Shown here: one piece after another, positions 23,537 to 33,379 of the stretch
How positions within the stretch are numbered: position 1 is the first letter of the stretch
How the letters are laid out: every line of letters begins with the position of its first letter
Assembly (NCBI RefSeq): GCF_006440735.1
Contig: NZ_VFUA01000064.1
Coordinates: 1 to 36,265, forward strand
Length of the DNA: 36,265 bases
From: Mesorhizobium sp. B2-7-1
GTDB taxonomy: Bacteria > Pseudomonadota > Alphaproteobacteria > Rhizobiales > Rhizobiaceae
Reading direction: 5' to 3'
Position numbers and translations under genes: made by a program
The notes under the pieces: generated by a model
Told to the model about the DNA's origin: nothing
What the model saw: only the letters and a program-made list of their open reading frames with translations
Databases searched by the model: none

Positions 23537-23926
23537 CTACGGGTGGCGGTCGCCCAGGAAATCGAAGCCGTTTTCGAAGAAGTGGTTGTAGTTGCAGGTC
23601 AGTTCCTCGCCGGCCGCGATGTCGCGCAGCGCGTAGGTCTCCTCCGGCGAAGAGACGTCGCAGTTCGGATCGTCGTCGTGGTTCATGTAGCGCGCATCGT
23701 CGGCCTCGAAGACGATGAAGCTCGGATCGTGCCGGTCCGGATAGGAATAGCGGTCGAGATAGGATTTCACCGGGCCGATCTGGGCCTCATAGGTGCCGAC
23801 AGGGATGCGGCGGTCGAACCGCGGGTCGAGCTTCCAGACCAGCGTGCCCTTGGCAATGCGGTTCTTGGCGAAAACGCCGATGCCCTGGATGGCGGATTTG
23901 TCGAGATAGGTGTCGACGAGCAGCAT
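23537..23926 (-). CDS. SET-domain protein (putative protein-lysine methyltransferase)
   Basis: A 129-residue stand-alone SET domain. The SAM-binding/catalytic signature is complete: IQGIGVFAKNRIAKGTLVWKLDP near the start, MNHDDDPNCD (residues 81-90, NHxxxPNC) and AGEELTCNYNHFF (106-117, ELTxxY). SET proteins methylate lysines of histones in eukaryotes; bacterial members modify other proteins and few have known targets. No post-SET cysteine cluster is seen. The start at 23926 gives the usual family N-terminus. It lies between the Lon-domain gene and oligopeptidase B on the same strand, without tight coupling. Confidence 0.85.
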   Translation of the reverse strand: MLLVDTYLDKSAIQGIGVFAKNRIAKGTLVWKLDPRFDRRIPVGTYEAQIGPVKSYLDRYSYPDRHDPSFIVFEADDARYMNHDDDPNCDVSSPEETYALRDIAAGEELTCNYNHFFENGFDFLGDRHP

Positions 23927-24025
23927 GATTGTCCTTGCGAGTGAACGGATGGCGCAGCTTGACCAGGCCGCGCGCGAAAGGGCGGCATTGGGTAACGCGC
24001 GCCCTTGGCAATTGCGAGTGGAAAA

Positions 24026-26137
24026 TCAGGCCTTGCCGGTCACTTTCAAGGCATAGGCGTAGATATAGGCGATCTCCTCCAGCCGCGAGAACCGGCCCGA
24101 CGCGCCGGCATGCCCGGACTCCATGTTGATCTTGAACAGGACCGGGTTGCCGCCTGCCTTGCGCTCGCGCAGCCGCGCCACCCATTTCGCCGGCTCCCAA
24201 TAGGTGACGCGCGGATCGGTGAGGCCCGCCAGCGCCAGGATCGGCGGGTAGTCGTGCGCCGCCACATTGTCATAGGGCGAATAGGCCGCGATCGTCTCGT
24301 AGTCGGCGGCGGACGCGATTGGGTTGCCCCATTCCGGCCATTCCGGCGGCGTCAGCGGCAGGCTGGCGTCGAGCATGGTGGTGAGCACGTCGACGAACGG
24401 CACCTCGGCGACGATGCCGCCGAAATCCTGCGGCGCCATGTTGGCGATCGCCCCCATCAGCATGCCGCCGGCCGAGCCGCCTTGCGCGACGATGCGGTCA
24501 TGCCGCGTGTAGCGCTCGGCGACGAGATGGCGGGCGCAGGCGATGAAATCGGTGAAGGTGTGCATCTTCTTCGCCCGCTTGCCGTCCTCGTACCAGCCGT
24601 AACCCTTGTCCTTGCCGCCGCGCACATGCGCGATGGCATAGACGAAGCCGCGGTCGACCAGCGACAGGCAGTTGGTGTTGAAGGCCGAAGGAACGGTGAT
24701 GCCGTAGGAGCCATAGCCGTAAAGCAGGCAGGGCACCGAGCCGTCCAGCGGCGTATCGCGACGGTAGAGCAGCGAGATCGGCACCAACTCGCCATCGGCT
24801 GCCGGCGCCATCAGCCGGCGCGTGACATAGTGCTCCGGGTCGTGGCCGGACGGCACTTCCTGTGTCTTCAGGAGCACGCGCTCGCGGTTGCGCATATTGT
24901 AGTCGAACACCTGCGCGGGCGTCGTCATCGACGAATAGGTGAAGCGCATCGTTTCGGTGTCGTATTCGTAGGAGCCCGAGAGGCCGAGCGAGAAAGCCTC
25001 CTCGTCGAAGGAGATGAAATGCTCCTCGCCGCTCGCGCGCTCGCGCACGACGATGCGCGGCAGGCCGTCCTTGCGCTCTAGCCGGACCATGTGATGCTTG
25101 AAGCCGAGCACGGAGAGGATCAGCCGTCCCGGCTCGTGCGGCACCAATTCCTGCCAGTTGGCGCGCACCGGGTTATCGACCGGCGCGGTCATGATCTTGA
25201 AGTCCTTGGCGCCGTCGGCATTGGTGAGGATGAAGAAGATGTCGCCGCCTTCTTCCAGGTCGTATTGCAGCCCGGTCTCGCGCACCGCCACCAGCCTCGG
25301 CTCGGCCGATGGATCATTGGCGGGCAGCAGGCGGTATTCCGAAGTCTCATGGTCGTTGATGCCGATCATGATCCAGTCATTGGCACGTGTGCCGCCGACA
25401 TCCATGAAGAAGCCCGGATCGGTCTCCTCATAGATCAGCCGGTCGTTCTCGGGTCTGTCGCCGAGCGCGTGGAAGAACACTTTTGACGGGCGATGGTTGT
25501 CGTCGAGCCGGGTATAGAAGAAGCCGCCGTCGCCGGCGTCCCAGACCCCGCCGCCGCCGGTATCCGGGATCTGGTCGGCAAGTTCCTTGGCGCTCGCAAG
25601 ATCGCGCACGCGCAGCGTGAAGAATTCCGAACCCTTGTCGTCGAAGGCCCACAGCAGCTTCCCGTGGTCGGCCGAATGGTCGACGCCGCCGAGCCGGAAA
25701 TAGGGCTTGCCCTCGGCCTCCTTGTCGCCGTCGAGCAGGATCTCCTCGGTGCCGCCGTCGCGCGGCGTTCGGAAATAGCGCGGCTGCTCGCCGCCCAGCC
25801 GGAAGGACGAGCCATAGGCATAGGGGCCGTCCTTCATGGGAACCGTCGAGTCATCTTCCTTGATGCGCCCCTTCATCTCGGCAAACAGCTTGCCGCGCAG
25901 GTCTGCGGTGCCCGCCATCAGCGCCGCCTGATAGGCGTTCTCAGCCTCGAGATGAGCGCGGATGCGATCATCGAGCAGGGAAGGGTCCCGGAACACCGCC
26001 TGCCAGTTGTCGGCCCGCATCCAGGCATAGTCGTCGTTGCGGGTGATGCCATGATGCGTATCGGAAACCGGGTGTTTCTCGGGCGTCGGCGGGCTGGCGG
26101 CCGGGAAGGCGGAAGTCAAGGCGGAAGCTCTGGTCAT
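24026..26137 (-). CDS. ptrB: Oligopeptidase B (prolyl oligopeptidase family S9)
   Basis: A 703-residue serine peptidase expected to cut short peptides after Arg or Lys. It has an N-terminal beta-propeller (about residues 70-420) and a C-terminal alpha/beta-hydrolase domain. The nucleophile sits in GGSAGGMLMGAIANM (near residue 554), and the catalytic His is in ESGHAGASGRF near the C-terminus. YGYGSYGI and RGGKDKGYGWYEDGK are family hallmarks. No signal peptide is evident, so it is cytosolic or periplasm-associated as in other species. The ATG at 26137 gives the typical length. The leader (26138-26246) is shared with the divergent SH3-like gene. Confidence 0.92.
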   Translation of the reverse strand: MTRASALTSAFPAASPPTPEKHPVSDTHHGITRNDDYAWMRADNWQAVFRDPSLLDDRIRAHLEAENAYQAALMAGTADLRGKLFAEMKGRIKEDDSTVPMKDGPYAYGSSFRLGGEQPRYFRTPRDGGTEEILLDGDKEAEGKPYFRLGGVDHSADHGKLLWAFDDKGSEFFTLRVRDLASAKELADQIPDTGGGGVWDAGDGGFFYTRLDDNHRPSKVFFHALGDRPENDRLIYEETDPGFFMDVGGTRANDWIMIGINDHETSEYRLLPANDPSAEPRLVAVRETGLQYDLEEGGDIFFILTNADGAKDFKIMTAPVDNPVRANWQELVPHEPGRLILSVLGFKHHMVRLERKDGLPRIVVRERASGEEHFISFDEEAFSLGLSGSYEYDTETMRFTYSSMTTPAQVFDYNMRNRERVLLKTQEVPSGHDPEHYVTRRLMAPAADGELVPISLLYRRDTPLDGSVPCLLYGYGSYGITVPSAFNTNCLSLVDRGFVYAIAHVRGGKDKGYGWYEDGKRAKKMHTFTDFIACARHLVAERYTRHDRIVAQGGSAGGMLMGAIANMAPQDFGGIVAEVPFVDVLTTMLDASLPLTPPEWPEWGNPIASAADYETIAAYSPYDNVAAHDYPPILALAGLTDPRVTYWEPAKWVARLRERKAGGNPVLFKINMESGHAGASGRFSRLEEIAYIYAYALKVTGKA

Positions 26138-26246
26138 TACGTCTCGCTGCGGAATTTGCTTGAATGACGAATGAACACGCCGCTCAGCGGCGGTTCAAGG
26201 GGCGCGGTCCAAGGTGGTCTACAGAAGCCAAGTTGAAGGGGGAAAG

Positions 26247-26612
26247 ATGAAATCCTGTGTTTCTATCGCAATGTCCGTCGCCGCGCTCGCGGCCGGTCTG
26301 GCTTTTTCCAGTCAGTCTCATGCAACCGTCTTTGCCGCCTGGCAAGTGGCGGGCGTGCCGTTCGGCGATACGCTCAATGCGCGAAAGTATCCGTCCAACG
26401 CATCGCAAAAACAGGCCGCGTACCCGAACGGCACCGTGTTGCAGATGACCGGCCGCTGCACCGGCGGCGTAAACCTGCTCGATATCGCTCGCCAGCCGCA
26501 GTGGAAGCAGCGCCAGGCGATCCGCTATCGCTGGTGCGAGATCTGGCATGACCCGGCGCAGAACGGTCATTTCGCCACCGGCTGGGTCTACGGCAAATAC
26601 ATCGCGCCTTAG
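26247..26612 (+). CDS. Small secreted protein with a bacterial SH3-like domain
   Basis: A 121-residue protein of unknown function. A Sec signal peptide (MKSCVSIAMSVAALAAGLAF...SHA, cleavage near residue 30) is followed by an SH3-like pattern: DTLNARKYPSNASQKQAAYPNGTVLQM and, near the end, WCEIWHDPAQNGHFATGWVYGKYI. Two cysteines in the mature part (GRCTGG and RWCEIW) may form a disulfide. Such domains often bind cell-wall material. The ATG at 26247 is chosen because AAGGGGGAAAG lies directly upstream and the signal peptide follows; the frame opens at 26214. The stop TAG abuts a palindromic repeat whose first codon-like triplet is TAA. Confidence 0.75.
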   Translation: MKSCVSIAMSVAALAAGLAFSSQSHATVFAAWQVAGVPFGDTLNARKYPSNASQKQAAYPNGTVLQMTGRCTGGVNLLDIARQPQWKQRQAIRYRWCEIWHDPAQNGHFATGWVYGKYIAP

Positions 26613-26716
26613 TAAAGCAATTCCAGGAAAAGCGCGCCGCGTTTTCCGTCCAGAATTGCGTAAAAACAATGAGTTAGAGCAGTTCAGCGATTCTATCAAA
26701 CGCTGAACTGCTCTAA
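26613..26716. repeat. Mosaic repeat (palindromes A + E)
   Basis: Palindrome A (26613-26660) reads TAAAGCAATTCCAGGAAAA...TTTTCCGTCCAGAATTGC. A linker (TAAAAACAATGAG) leads to palindrome E at 26674-26716, TTAGAGCAGTTCAGCG against CGCTGAACTGCTCTAA, perfect 16-base arms around an 11-base loop. It starts one base after the stop of the SH3-like gene. Confidence 0.85.
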
Positions 26717-27136
26717 GCGATCCCGTCGCGCCGCCTTGTCGGGCGCGGCGGGAAAGGCGATGTTCTTGCGCTTCGTTGCAGCGCAGGATTCGTCGTGCCG
26801 GCGCAACGGGCGTCCAAGCATTGGCCAAGCATTGAACGCCGTGTCGAGCGGCGATCGGATGTCTAACATAGGGATGACGTAACGTCACGGCGCGCTGGTC
26901 TGGCCAGAAAAATCTCGTGAAGTTACACGATGCACGAATTTTTGAAGCTGAATCAGCAATATTTGATGAATATCGGCGAATATAAGTCAATAGGCGAATT
27001 GACTTACTTGCAATGCGGCGTCATTAAGATAACTCGACGCGAATCGTAGGCCTTTCCTGAATGAAATTCGCGCGATGCCCGATCCCAGAAAAAAGGGCGC
27101 AATTTTAGAAACAACTCTCGTTGGGGCTTTAGCACT
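26717..27136 (+). promoter_or_regulatory. Long mucR leader with several inverted repeats
   Basis: This gene-free stretch holds a GC-rich hairpin (26722-26752, one G-T mismatch) and a tandem 11-base repeat of CCAAGCATTG (26814-26834). It also holds the perfect palindrome TGACGTAACGTCA (26875-26887) and an AT-rich zone with perfect 9-base arms TAAGTCAAT/ATTGACTTA around six bases (26983-27006). AT-rich inverted repeats upstream of mucR/ros genes suit the known autorepression of this family; no -35/-10 pair is clear enough to assign. Confidence 0.5.
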
Positions 27137-27562
27137 ATGGAAATCGTCGAAACACCTTCGAAAAACGGTGATGCGCTGATCGAGCTGACCGCCGATGTCG
27201 TCGCCGCCTATGTCAGCAACAACCCGGTGCCCGTTGGGGAACTGCCGAACCTTATCGCCGACGTCCATGCCGCGTTGGGTCGCGTCGGCGGCTCGCCGGA
27301 GCAGCCGTCGGCCGAGAAGCAGAAGCCGGCCGTCAACCCGAAGCGCTCCGTCCATGATGACTACATCGTCTGTCTCGAGGACGGTAAGAAGTTCAAGTCG
27401 CTGAAGCGGCACTTGATGACCCACTACAATCTCACGCCGGAAGAATACCGTGAGAAGTGGGGTCTGGACGCCAACTACCCGATGGTCGCCCCCAATTATG
27501 CGGCTGCCCGCTCGCAGCTCGCCAAGAAGATGGGCCTGGGCCGCAAGCGCAAGGGCCGCTGA
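27137..27562 (+). CDS. mucR: MucR/Ros-family zinc-finger transcriptional regulator
   Basis: A 141-residue regulator of the Ros/MucR family, which controls exopolysaccharide, motility and cell-cycle genes in alphaproteobacteria. The N-terminal half mediates oligomerisation. The DNA-binding finger is CLEDGKKFKSLKRHLMTH, then NLTPEEYREKWGL. By alignment with Ros the zinc ligands are Cys79, Asp82, His92 and His96: Asp replaces the second Cys of Ros, and Tyr97 replaces the usual last His. CysAspHisHis fingers are known in M. loti Ros homologues. A basic tail (GLGRKRKGR) ends the protein. A strong terminator follows at 27589-27619. Confidence 0.92.
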   Translation: MEIVETPSKNGDALIELTADVVAAYVSNNPVPVGELPNLIADVHAALGRVGGSPEQPSAEKQKPAVNPKRSVHDDYIVCLEDGKKFKSLKRHLMTHYNLTPEEYREKWGLDANYPMVAPNYAAARSQLAKKMGLGRKRKGR

Positions 27563-27588
27563 CAGGTCTCGGTTCCTCAAGCAGTTCG

Positions 27589-27619
27589 ACGGCGCCCTTG
27601 CGGCGCCGTTTTGCTTTTT
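27589..27619 (+). terminator. Rho-independent terminator of mucR
   Basis: ACGGCGCC (27589-27596) and GGCGCCGT (27602-27609) form a perfect 8-bp stem with a five-base loop, followed by the T-rich TTTGCTTTTT. It lies just before the convergent sufE stop and might serve only the mucR side. Confidence 0.88.
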
Positions 27620-27641
27620 GGCGGGACCGATATCGACCGGA

Positions 27642-28070
27642 TCAGGCCGTCTGCTTCAACGCTGCCTCGGCGTCGCGCTTGATGCGCTTGACCATCGAGC
27701 GCAGGCCGTTGGCGCGCTGCGGCGACAGATGCTCGTCGAGGCCGAGCTCCTTCAGCGTCGCTTCGGCGTCGGTGCTCTGGATTTCGCTTGCATGCCTGCC
27801 TGAAAACAGCGCCAGCATGATGGCGACGAGGCCGCGCACGATATGGGCGTCCGAATCGCCCTGGAAGCTGATCATCGGATCGGCGCCGGCGCCTTGCTCG
27901 GTGGTGAGCCACACCTGGCTCACGCAGCCAGGCACCTTGTTCGCGGCCGTGCGCTCCTCTTCGGGGAATGGCGGCAGACCCTCGCCGAGCTCGATCACAT
28001 AGCGATAACGGTCCTCCCACTCGTCGAGCAGGGAGAAGTCGTCGCGGATCGTTTGGATCGGGGTGGTCAT
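27642..28070 (-). CDS. sufE: SufE-family sulfur acceptor protein
   Basis: A 142-residue SufE protein. SufE accepts persulfide sulfur from the cysteine desulfurase SufS and passes it to the Fe-S scaffold. The acceptor is Cys49 in KVPGCVSQVWL, and YRYVIELGEGLPPFPEEERTAANKV is the conserved N-terminal block. The suf operon itself is not here, which is normal in rhizobia. I chose the ATG at 28070 because MTTPIQTIRDDF is the family's start; an in-frame ATG lies at 28079. It is convergent with mucR. Two tandem palindromic repeats separate it from the upstream DUF5330 gene. Confidence 0.93.
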   Translation of the reverse strand: MTTPIQTIRDDFSLLDEWEDRYRYVIELGEGLPPFPEEERTAANKVPGCVSQVWLTTEQGAGADPMISFQGDSDAHIVRGLVAIMLALFSGRHASEIQSTDAEATLKELGLDEHLSPQRANGLRSMVKRIKRDAEAALKQTA

Positions 28071-28155
28071 TGCCCGCATATAGTGGCCCGGCACGACCGC
28101 GTCACGGAAAAAGAAAGACGCCGCGGGCGTCGAGAGGTCGGACGGGCCCGCGGCG

Positions 28156-28281
28156 TTAGAGCAATTCCAGGAAAAGTGCGTAGCGGTTTTCCGTCCGGAA
28201 TTGCGCCGAACCAAAGAGAGAGCAATTCCAGGAAAAGTGCGTAGCGGTTTTTCCGTCCGGAATTGCGCCGAAACCAAATAG
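28156..28281. repeat. Tandem duplication of palindrome A
   Basis: Two adjacent units (28159-28219, 61 bases; 28220-28281, 62 bases) each carry GAGCAATTCCAGGAAAAG...CGTCCGGAATTGCGCC and an A-rich tail. They differ by one T in a T-run, one A in the tail and the last bases. The flanking TTAGAG end matches the other copies in this window. Confidence 0.88.
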
Positions 28282-28303
28282 CCGAGCGAACGGCTGGAAG
28301 AAT

Positions 28304-28696
28304 TCAGTTCTTGGCGGTCAGCATCACCGGGATGTTGACCTTGGCGGGCAGCACAATGTCCTCGGCGACGCTGCCGGTGGTCGTGGCGGCGCCATCCGCG
28401 ACTTTCGTCTCGGGCGCGTCTGTCTGCCCGGATTGCTGGTCGTCGATCATGGCCGCGGCGATCTTGGCCGTTTCCTTGGCGCGAACGGTGATGGTGTACA
28501 TGGCCGATTTGCCGGTTTCGCAGACATCGGGCTTGCGCTCGCACAGCCCGGCAATGTCGCCGACCGCCTCGCGCGCCGCAAACAGCGCCTGGATCGGCCC
28601 GACGCTCTGCTGGCCGTCCTCGCCCGGGCCGACGCCGAGCGGCAGCGCCAGCAGCACCAGCGAAAACCAGAAAGCCATCCTGATCAGAAAGCCCAT
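28304..28696 (-). CDS. DUF5330-family protein, membrane-anchored or secreted
   Basis: A 130-residue protein of the Rhizobiales-specific DUF5330 family, function unknown. A hydrophobic N-terminus (MGFLIRMAFWFSLVLLALPLGVG) acts as signal or anchor. The conserved core is VGPIQALFAAREAVGDIAGLCERKPDVCETGK, holding two cysteines that could form a disulfide, followed by AMYTITVRAKETAKIAAAM. The C-terminal half is polar and low in conservation. It lies upstream of sufE on the same strand, but two repeats between them make co-transcription uncertain. A perfect palindrome at 28716-28736 sits 20 bases upstream of its start and may be its operator. Confidence 0.8.
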   Translation of the reverse strand: MGFLIRMAFWFSLVLLALPLGVGPGEDGQQSVGPIQALFAAREAVGDIAGLCERKPDVCETGKSAMYTITVRAKETAKIAAAMIDDQQSGQTDAPETKVADGAATTTGSVAEDIVLPAKVNIPVMLTAKN

Positions 28697-28715
28697 CTTA
28701 CTTGCCTCTCATCCG

Positions 28716-28736
28716 GGATGGATGATGCATCCATCC
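28716..28736. promoter_or_regulatory. Palindrome upstream of the DUF5330 gene
   Basis: Perfect 9-base arms GGATGGATG and CATCCATCC surround ATG, 20 bases upstream of the DUF5330 start. ATGCATCCATC recurs at about 28747-28757. It could be an operator or a leader hairpin. Confidence 0.4.
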
Positions 28737-28901
28737 GTGACGGATCATGCATCCATCGGCATGACCTCTTTTATGGGCACGATAATGGCACGCTCACGCA
28801 AAGGACGGCTTGCATCGAAGCCGCGAATTTTCCTCAAATTTTAGACAAATTCGAAAGGAATTGGTTTTGAAACGGACTTGTCTCGAATCTCACTGGCTGC
28901 A

Positions 28902-28917
28902 TTAACTTTACAATAAC
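28902..28917 (+). promoter_or_regulatory. CtrA-like box upstream of the histidine kinase gene
   Basis: TTAA, seven bases, then ATAAC: one mismatch from the TTAA-N7-TTAAC consensus of the alphaproteobacterial cell-cycle regulator CtrA. The region is AT-rich, so a chance match is possible. Confidence 0.3.
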
Positions 28918-29189
28918 CATATATCATTTTGATATTAAAAGGTTTTCTCACCACAGCACGTTAGCCGGGTCAAGTTTCGGTCCGTTTTGGCACAGGCCCT
29001 TCGGCTAACCCGCCGTTTACCATGGCGCCAACTCGCGGTGCTTTGCAGGGCCGGCATCACAATATTTGCCTTGGGCGGGTCGCCGGCTCGGCCAGCCTTA
29101 TCCATTCCTTAAACGCTGAATGCGAGTTTCAAGTCGATTGATGAGTCACCTGCCAGGCAGGGCGTTTTTTACCACCGGGTACGCGTGCG

Positions 29190-30989
<1,800 letters not shown>

Positions 30990-31775
30990 GGTCGTCGAAC
31001 CCGAGCGTGGGGTCCTTGCCGAGGGCGCGGTGGCCGTCGGTCAGCTGATCGCGAGCAATCCGGTTCTGGTCGGCGGTTCGACTGCCTTCCTGGTGACGCT
31101 GTTCTATGTCTCGGCCAACGCGCTCTGGTATCAGCCTTTTCCGCATACCAGCGCCTTCTTCGCCACCCGAAGCATCGTGAATTTCCCGCACACCGTCTCC
31201 GACGAACCGGAAACCACCATCAACATCGTGCGCCAGGCGCCGGCGCAGCCCGCGCCCAAGCCGGATCCGGTCATCCAGCAGGTGCAGGGCATCCTGAAGG
31301 ACCTCAGCTTCTACGACGGCACGGTCGATGGTCTCACCGGACCGGCCACCCGCAAGGCCATCCAGGCCTATCAGCTGAAAGTCGGGCTGCCGGGCTCGGG
31401 CGAGATCGACACGGCGCTGCTCGACCAGCTCGGCGCCCGCCAGACGACTGCGGCGATCCCGCATCCGGCGCCGCGCCCGACCGACGCGGCAGCCGCCGCG
31501 CCGTTCGCCAAGCCATCGGTCATTCCGGTCTCGGCGCCTGCCGATGACCCCACATTGTCTCCCGACGCCCGCATCGTCAGGATCCAGGCCGGCCTCAAGG
31601 CCTTCGGCAACAACGACATGCAGCTCGACGGCAAGGTCGGCGCCCGCACCAAATCCGCGATCAAGGAATTCCAGGCTCTCTTCGGTCTGCCCGAAACCGG
31701 CGAGCCGGACGAAGCCGTCTATGTCAAGATGCGCGAGATCGGCCTGACCAACTGAGCGGCGGCGTCCGATCGTTT

Positions 31776-31805
31776 CGGTTCCTTCATCCTTGCTGTAAGG
31801 AACCG
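31776..31805. terminator. Hairpin after the peptidoglycan-binding protein gene
   Basis: CGGTTCCTT and AAGGAACCG are perfect 9-base arms with a 12-base loop, 20 bases past the stop and 24 bases before the DUF1491 start. There is no T-run, so it may be a weak terminator or an operator for DUF1491. Confidence 0.35.
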
Positions 31806-31828
31806 CGCATGCCATCCGGAAACATCCA

Positions 31829-32176
31829 ATGCGCGTAACCACCGATCTCTGGGTTTCGGCCCTTGTCCGCCGTGTGTTCGGCGCCGGCGGCTTTGCCGCT
31901 GTCGTCAAGCGGGGCGCGACCGAGGCGGGCGCGGTCTTCGTGCTCTCGCGCGGACGGATGGGAGAGGTGGTCCTCTACGGGCCGGCGCCGCAGACGAGCT
32001 ACGATTCGGCCAAGCCCGATGAGCGCTTCTTCGGCGTGCTTGGTACGAGCGACGATGGCTCGTCCTTCGATGCGCGGCTGGAGCGGGAGAAGAAATTCGA
32101 TCCCGACATCTGGGTGGTCGAGATCGAGGGCGGGACGGTTCCCGTCGAAGAACTTCTTTCCGTGAAGGCGGAATAA
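31829..32176 (+). CDS. DUF1491 family protein
   Basis: A 115-residue protein of the alphaproteobacterial DUF1491 family, function unknown. Family features visible are MRVTTDLWVSALVRRVFGAGGFAAVVKRG at the start, then GAVFVLSRGRMGEVVLYGPAPQTSYD and the closing FDPDIWVVEIEGG. It is small, soluble and lacks signal or membrane segments. The ATG at 31829 matches the family start exactly. It follows the peptidoglycan-binding protein gene by 73 bases containing a hairpin, and its stop lies five bases from the stop of the convergent DUF2336 gene. Confidence 0.88.
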   Translation: MRVTTDLWVSALVRRVFGAGGFAAVVKRGATEAGAVFVLSRGRMGEVVLYGPAPQTSYDSAKPDERFFGVLGTSDDGSSFDARLEREKKFDPDIWVVEIEGGTVPVEELLSVKAE

Positions 32177-32181
32177 TCGCG

Positions 32182-33189
32182 TCAGGAGGCCTTGAGGCCG
32201 GCGCTCGCCGCGTCGTTGTTCGAGGCTTCGCGGCTCTCGATGTCCACCGCATCGGGAGCATTGCCGCGGATCGCTCGTGAAAGGGTCTCGGCCTTCCAGG
32301 CGCGTACCTTGTCCAGCGCCGCCTCGCGGTGCAGCAGCCGGTAGCGGTCGAGGAACAGGCGGATCGCCTGCGGATGCGGGAACTCGCCGGGATAGACCGC
32401 GACCGCGATCAGGAAGGCCCTGTCTTCGCTGAGGTCGAGGGCGCGCAGCGCCGCAAGCAGGGCGGCATAACCTGACTGTCCGGTCACCGAGCGGGCCGTT
32501 GCGAAGTCGATCTCCAACGCATCGGCAAGCGCGGTCTGGAAGAAAACCGCGTTGCCGGTCAGCGCCGTCTCGCGCAACTTCACATAGGCCGGCTGGCCGA
32601 GGAAGGTGTTGACGTCGGACGTGTCACCGGTCGGGCGCATCATCGACCGCAGGCGGCGCCGCGCGTTCTCCGTTGCCTGGCCAGGCGCGGGGCTGTCGGC
32701 ATCCGCCTCGGCCACAGGCTCCGGTTTCGGCGTGAGCTTCGTTACCGTCTCGGGCGGCCGCGTCTTGACCAGCGTCGGCCTTTCCAGCGCGCGTATCAGA
32801 TCGGCGATCGTCGGGTTGAGCTCCTTGCGGCGCGCAATGGCGCGCGCGTGCGGCAGCCCGTGCCGGCCGATCAGCGCGATGAGGTCGATATCACTGAGCG
32901 CGTTGGAGCGGGTGAGCAGGGGTGCTGCGATCTCGACCGGCTCTTCGGCCAGCCGCCGCACCAAGGCTGTCGGCGCATATTCGCATTCGGAAAGGGCGGC
33001 GGCGACATAGCGGCGCGACTCGACCGAGACCTCGTCGAACAGCGGCAGCGTCAGGTCTTCGAGCTGGGCGATCTCGCGACGCGAGGGGCGCGTCAGCGAG
33101 CAGAAGGCCGACACGGCGGCGCGGAACAGCCTTTCGGCCTTTCCCGCTTCGGTCCGGATAGCGATTTGCCTAAAATCCGAAGATGACAC
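32182..33189 (-). CDS. DUF2336 family protein
   Basis: About 335 residues of the alphaproteobacterial DUF2336 family (PF10098), function unknown. The all-helical, HEAT-like sequence shows LFDEVSVESRRYVAAALSECEYAPTALVRRLAEEPVEIAAPLL and, nearby, LIALIGRHGLPHARAIARR. A Pro-rich linker (about residues 150-185) separates the N-terminal domain from a second helical domain. No signal or membrane segment is present. The start is uncertain: I use the GTG at 33189, directly before the conserved SSSDFRQIAIRTEAGKAERLF; an in-frame GTG at 33228 would add 13 residues. A CtrA-like box lies upstream at 33291-33306. Confidence 0.85.
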   Translation of the reverse strand: MSSSDFRQIAIRTEAGKAERLFRAAVSAFCSLTRPSRREIAQLEDLTLPLFDEVSVESRRYVAAALSECEYAPTALVRRLAEEPVEIAAPLLTRSNALSDIDLIALIGRHGLPHARAIARRKELNPTIADLIRALERPTLVKTRPPETVTKLTPKPEPVAEADADSPAPGQATENARRRLRSMMRPTGDTSDVNTFLGQPAYVKLRETALTGNAVFFQTALADALEIDFATARSVTGQSGYAALLAALRALDLSEDRAFLIAVAVYPGEFPHPQAIRLFLDRYRLLHREAALDKVRAWKAETLSRAIRGNAPDAVDIESREASNNDAASAGLKAS

Positions 33190-33290
33190 GGAGGATACGC
33201 CCGATACTCGACACAACCCTGAACCCACGCAATCCGGCCGGGCCGGTTTCGCATCTTCAGGAAAACAAACATCAAATTAGCCGCGATCCG

Positions 33291-33306
33291 TTAGCGCTCC
33301 GTTAAC
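33291..33306 (+). promoter_or_regulatory. CtrA-like box between DUF2336 and the small ORF
   Basis: TTAG, seven bases, then TTAAC: one mismatch from TTAA-N7-TTAAC. It lies about 100 bases upstream of DUF2336 and 75 bases upstream of the 64-residue ORF. Suggestive only. Confidence 0.33.
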
Positions 33307-33379
33307 CCTCTACGCCCCTTAATCAACTTTGGAGGCGTTGCGTTGTGCTCCGGGGAAACCGAGAGGGAATGCGCGAACC

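Larger units (their letters stand above)
28697..29189. other. Gene-free 493-base region between divergent DUF5330 and histidine kinase genes
   Basis: It contains a 21-base palindrome at 28716-28736 (GGATGGATG / CATCCATCC around ATG) with an adjacent repeat of ATGCATCCATC. An AT-rich block lies at about 28840-28950, with a CtrA-like box at 28902-28917. A distant pair GTTAGCC...GGCTAAC spans about 28970-29008. No open frame with coding character was found. It probably carries both divergent promoters. Confidence 0.6.

Noticed and set aside
24005..25081. A long plus-strand frame opposite oligopeptidase B
   Set aside because: Antisense shadow with no domain; the peptidase is intact on the other strand.
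28156..28281. CRISPR array or tandem satellite
   Set aside because: There are only two adjacent units without spacers, and each is a palindromic repeat found elsewhere in the window.
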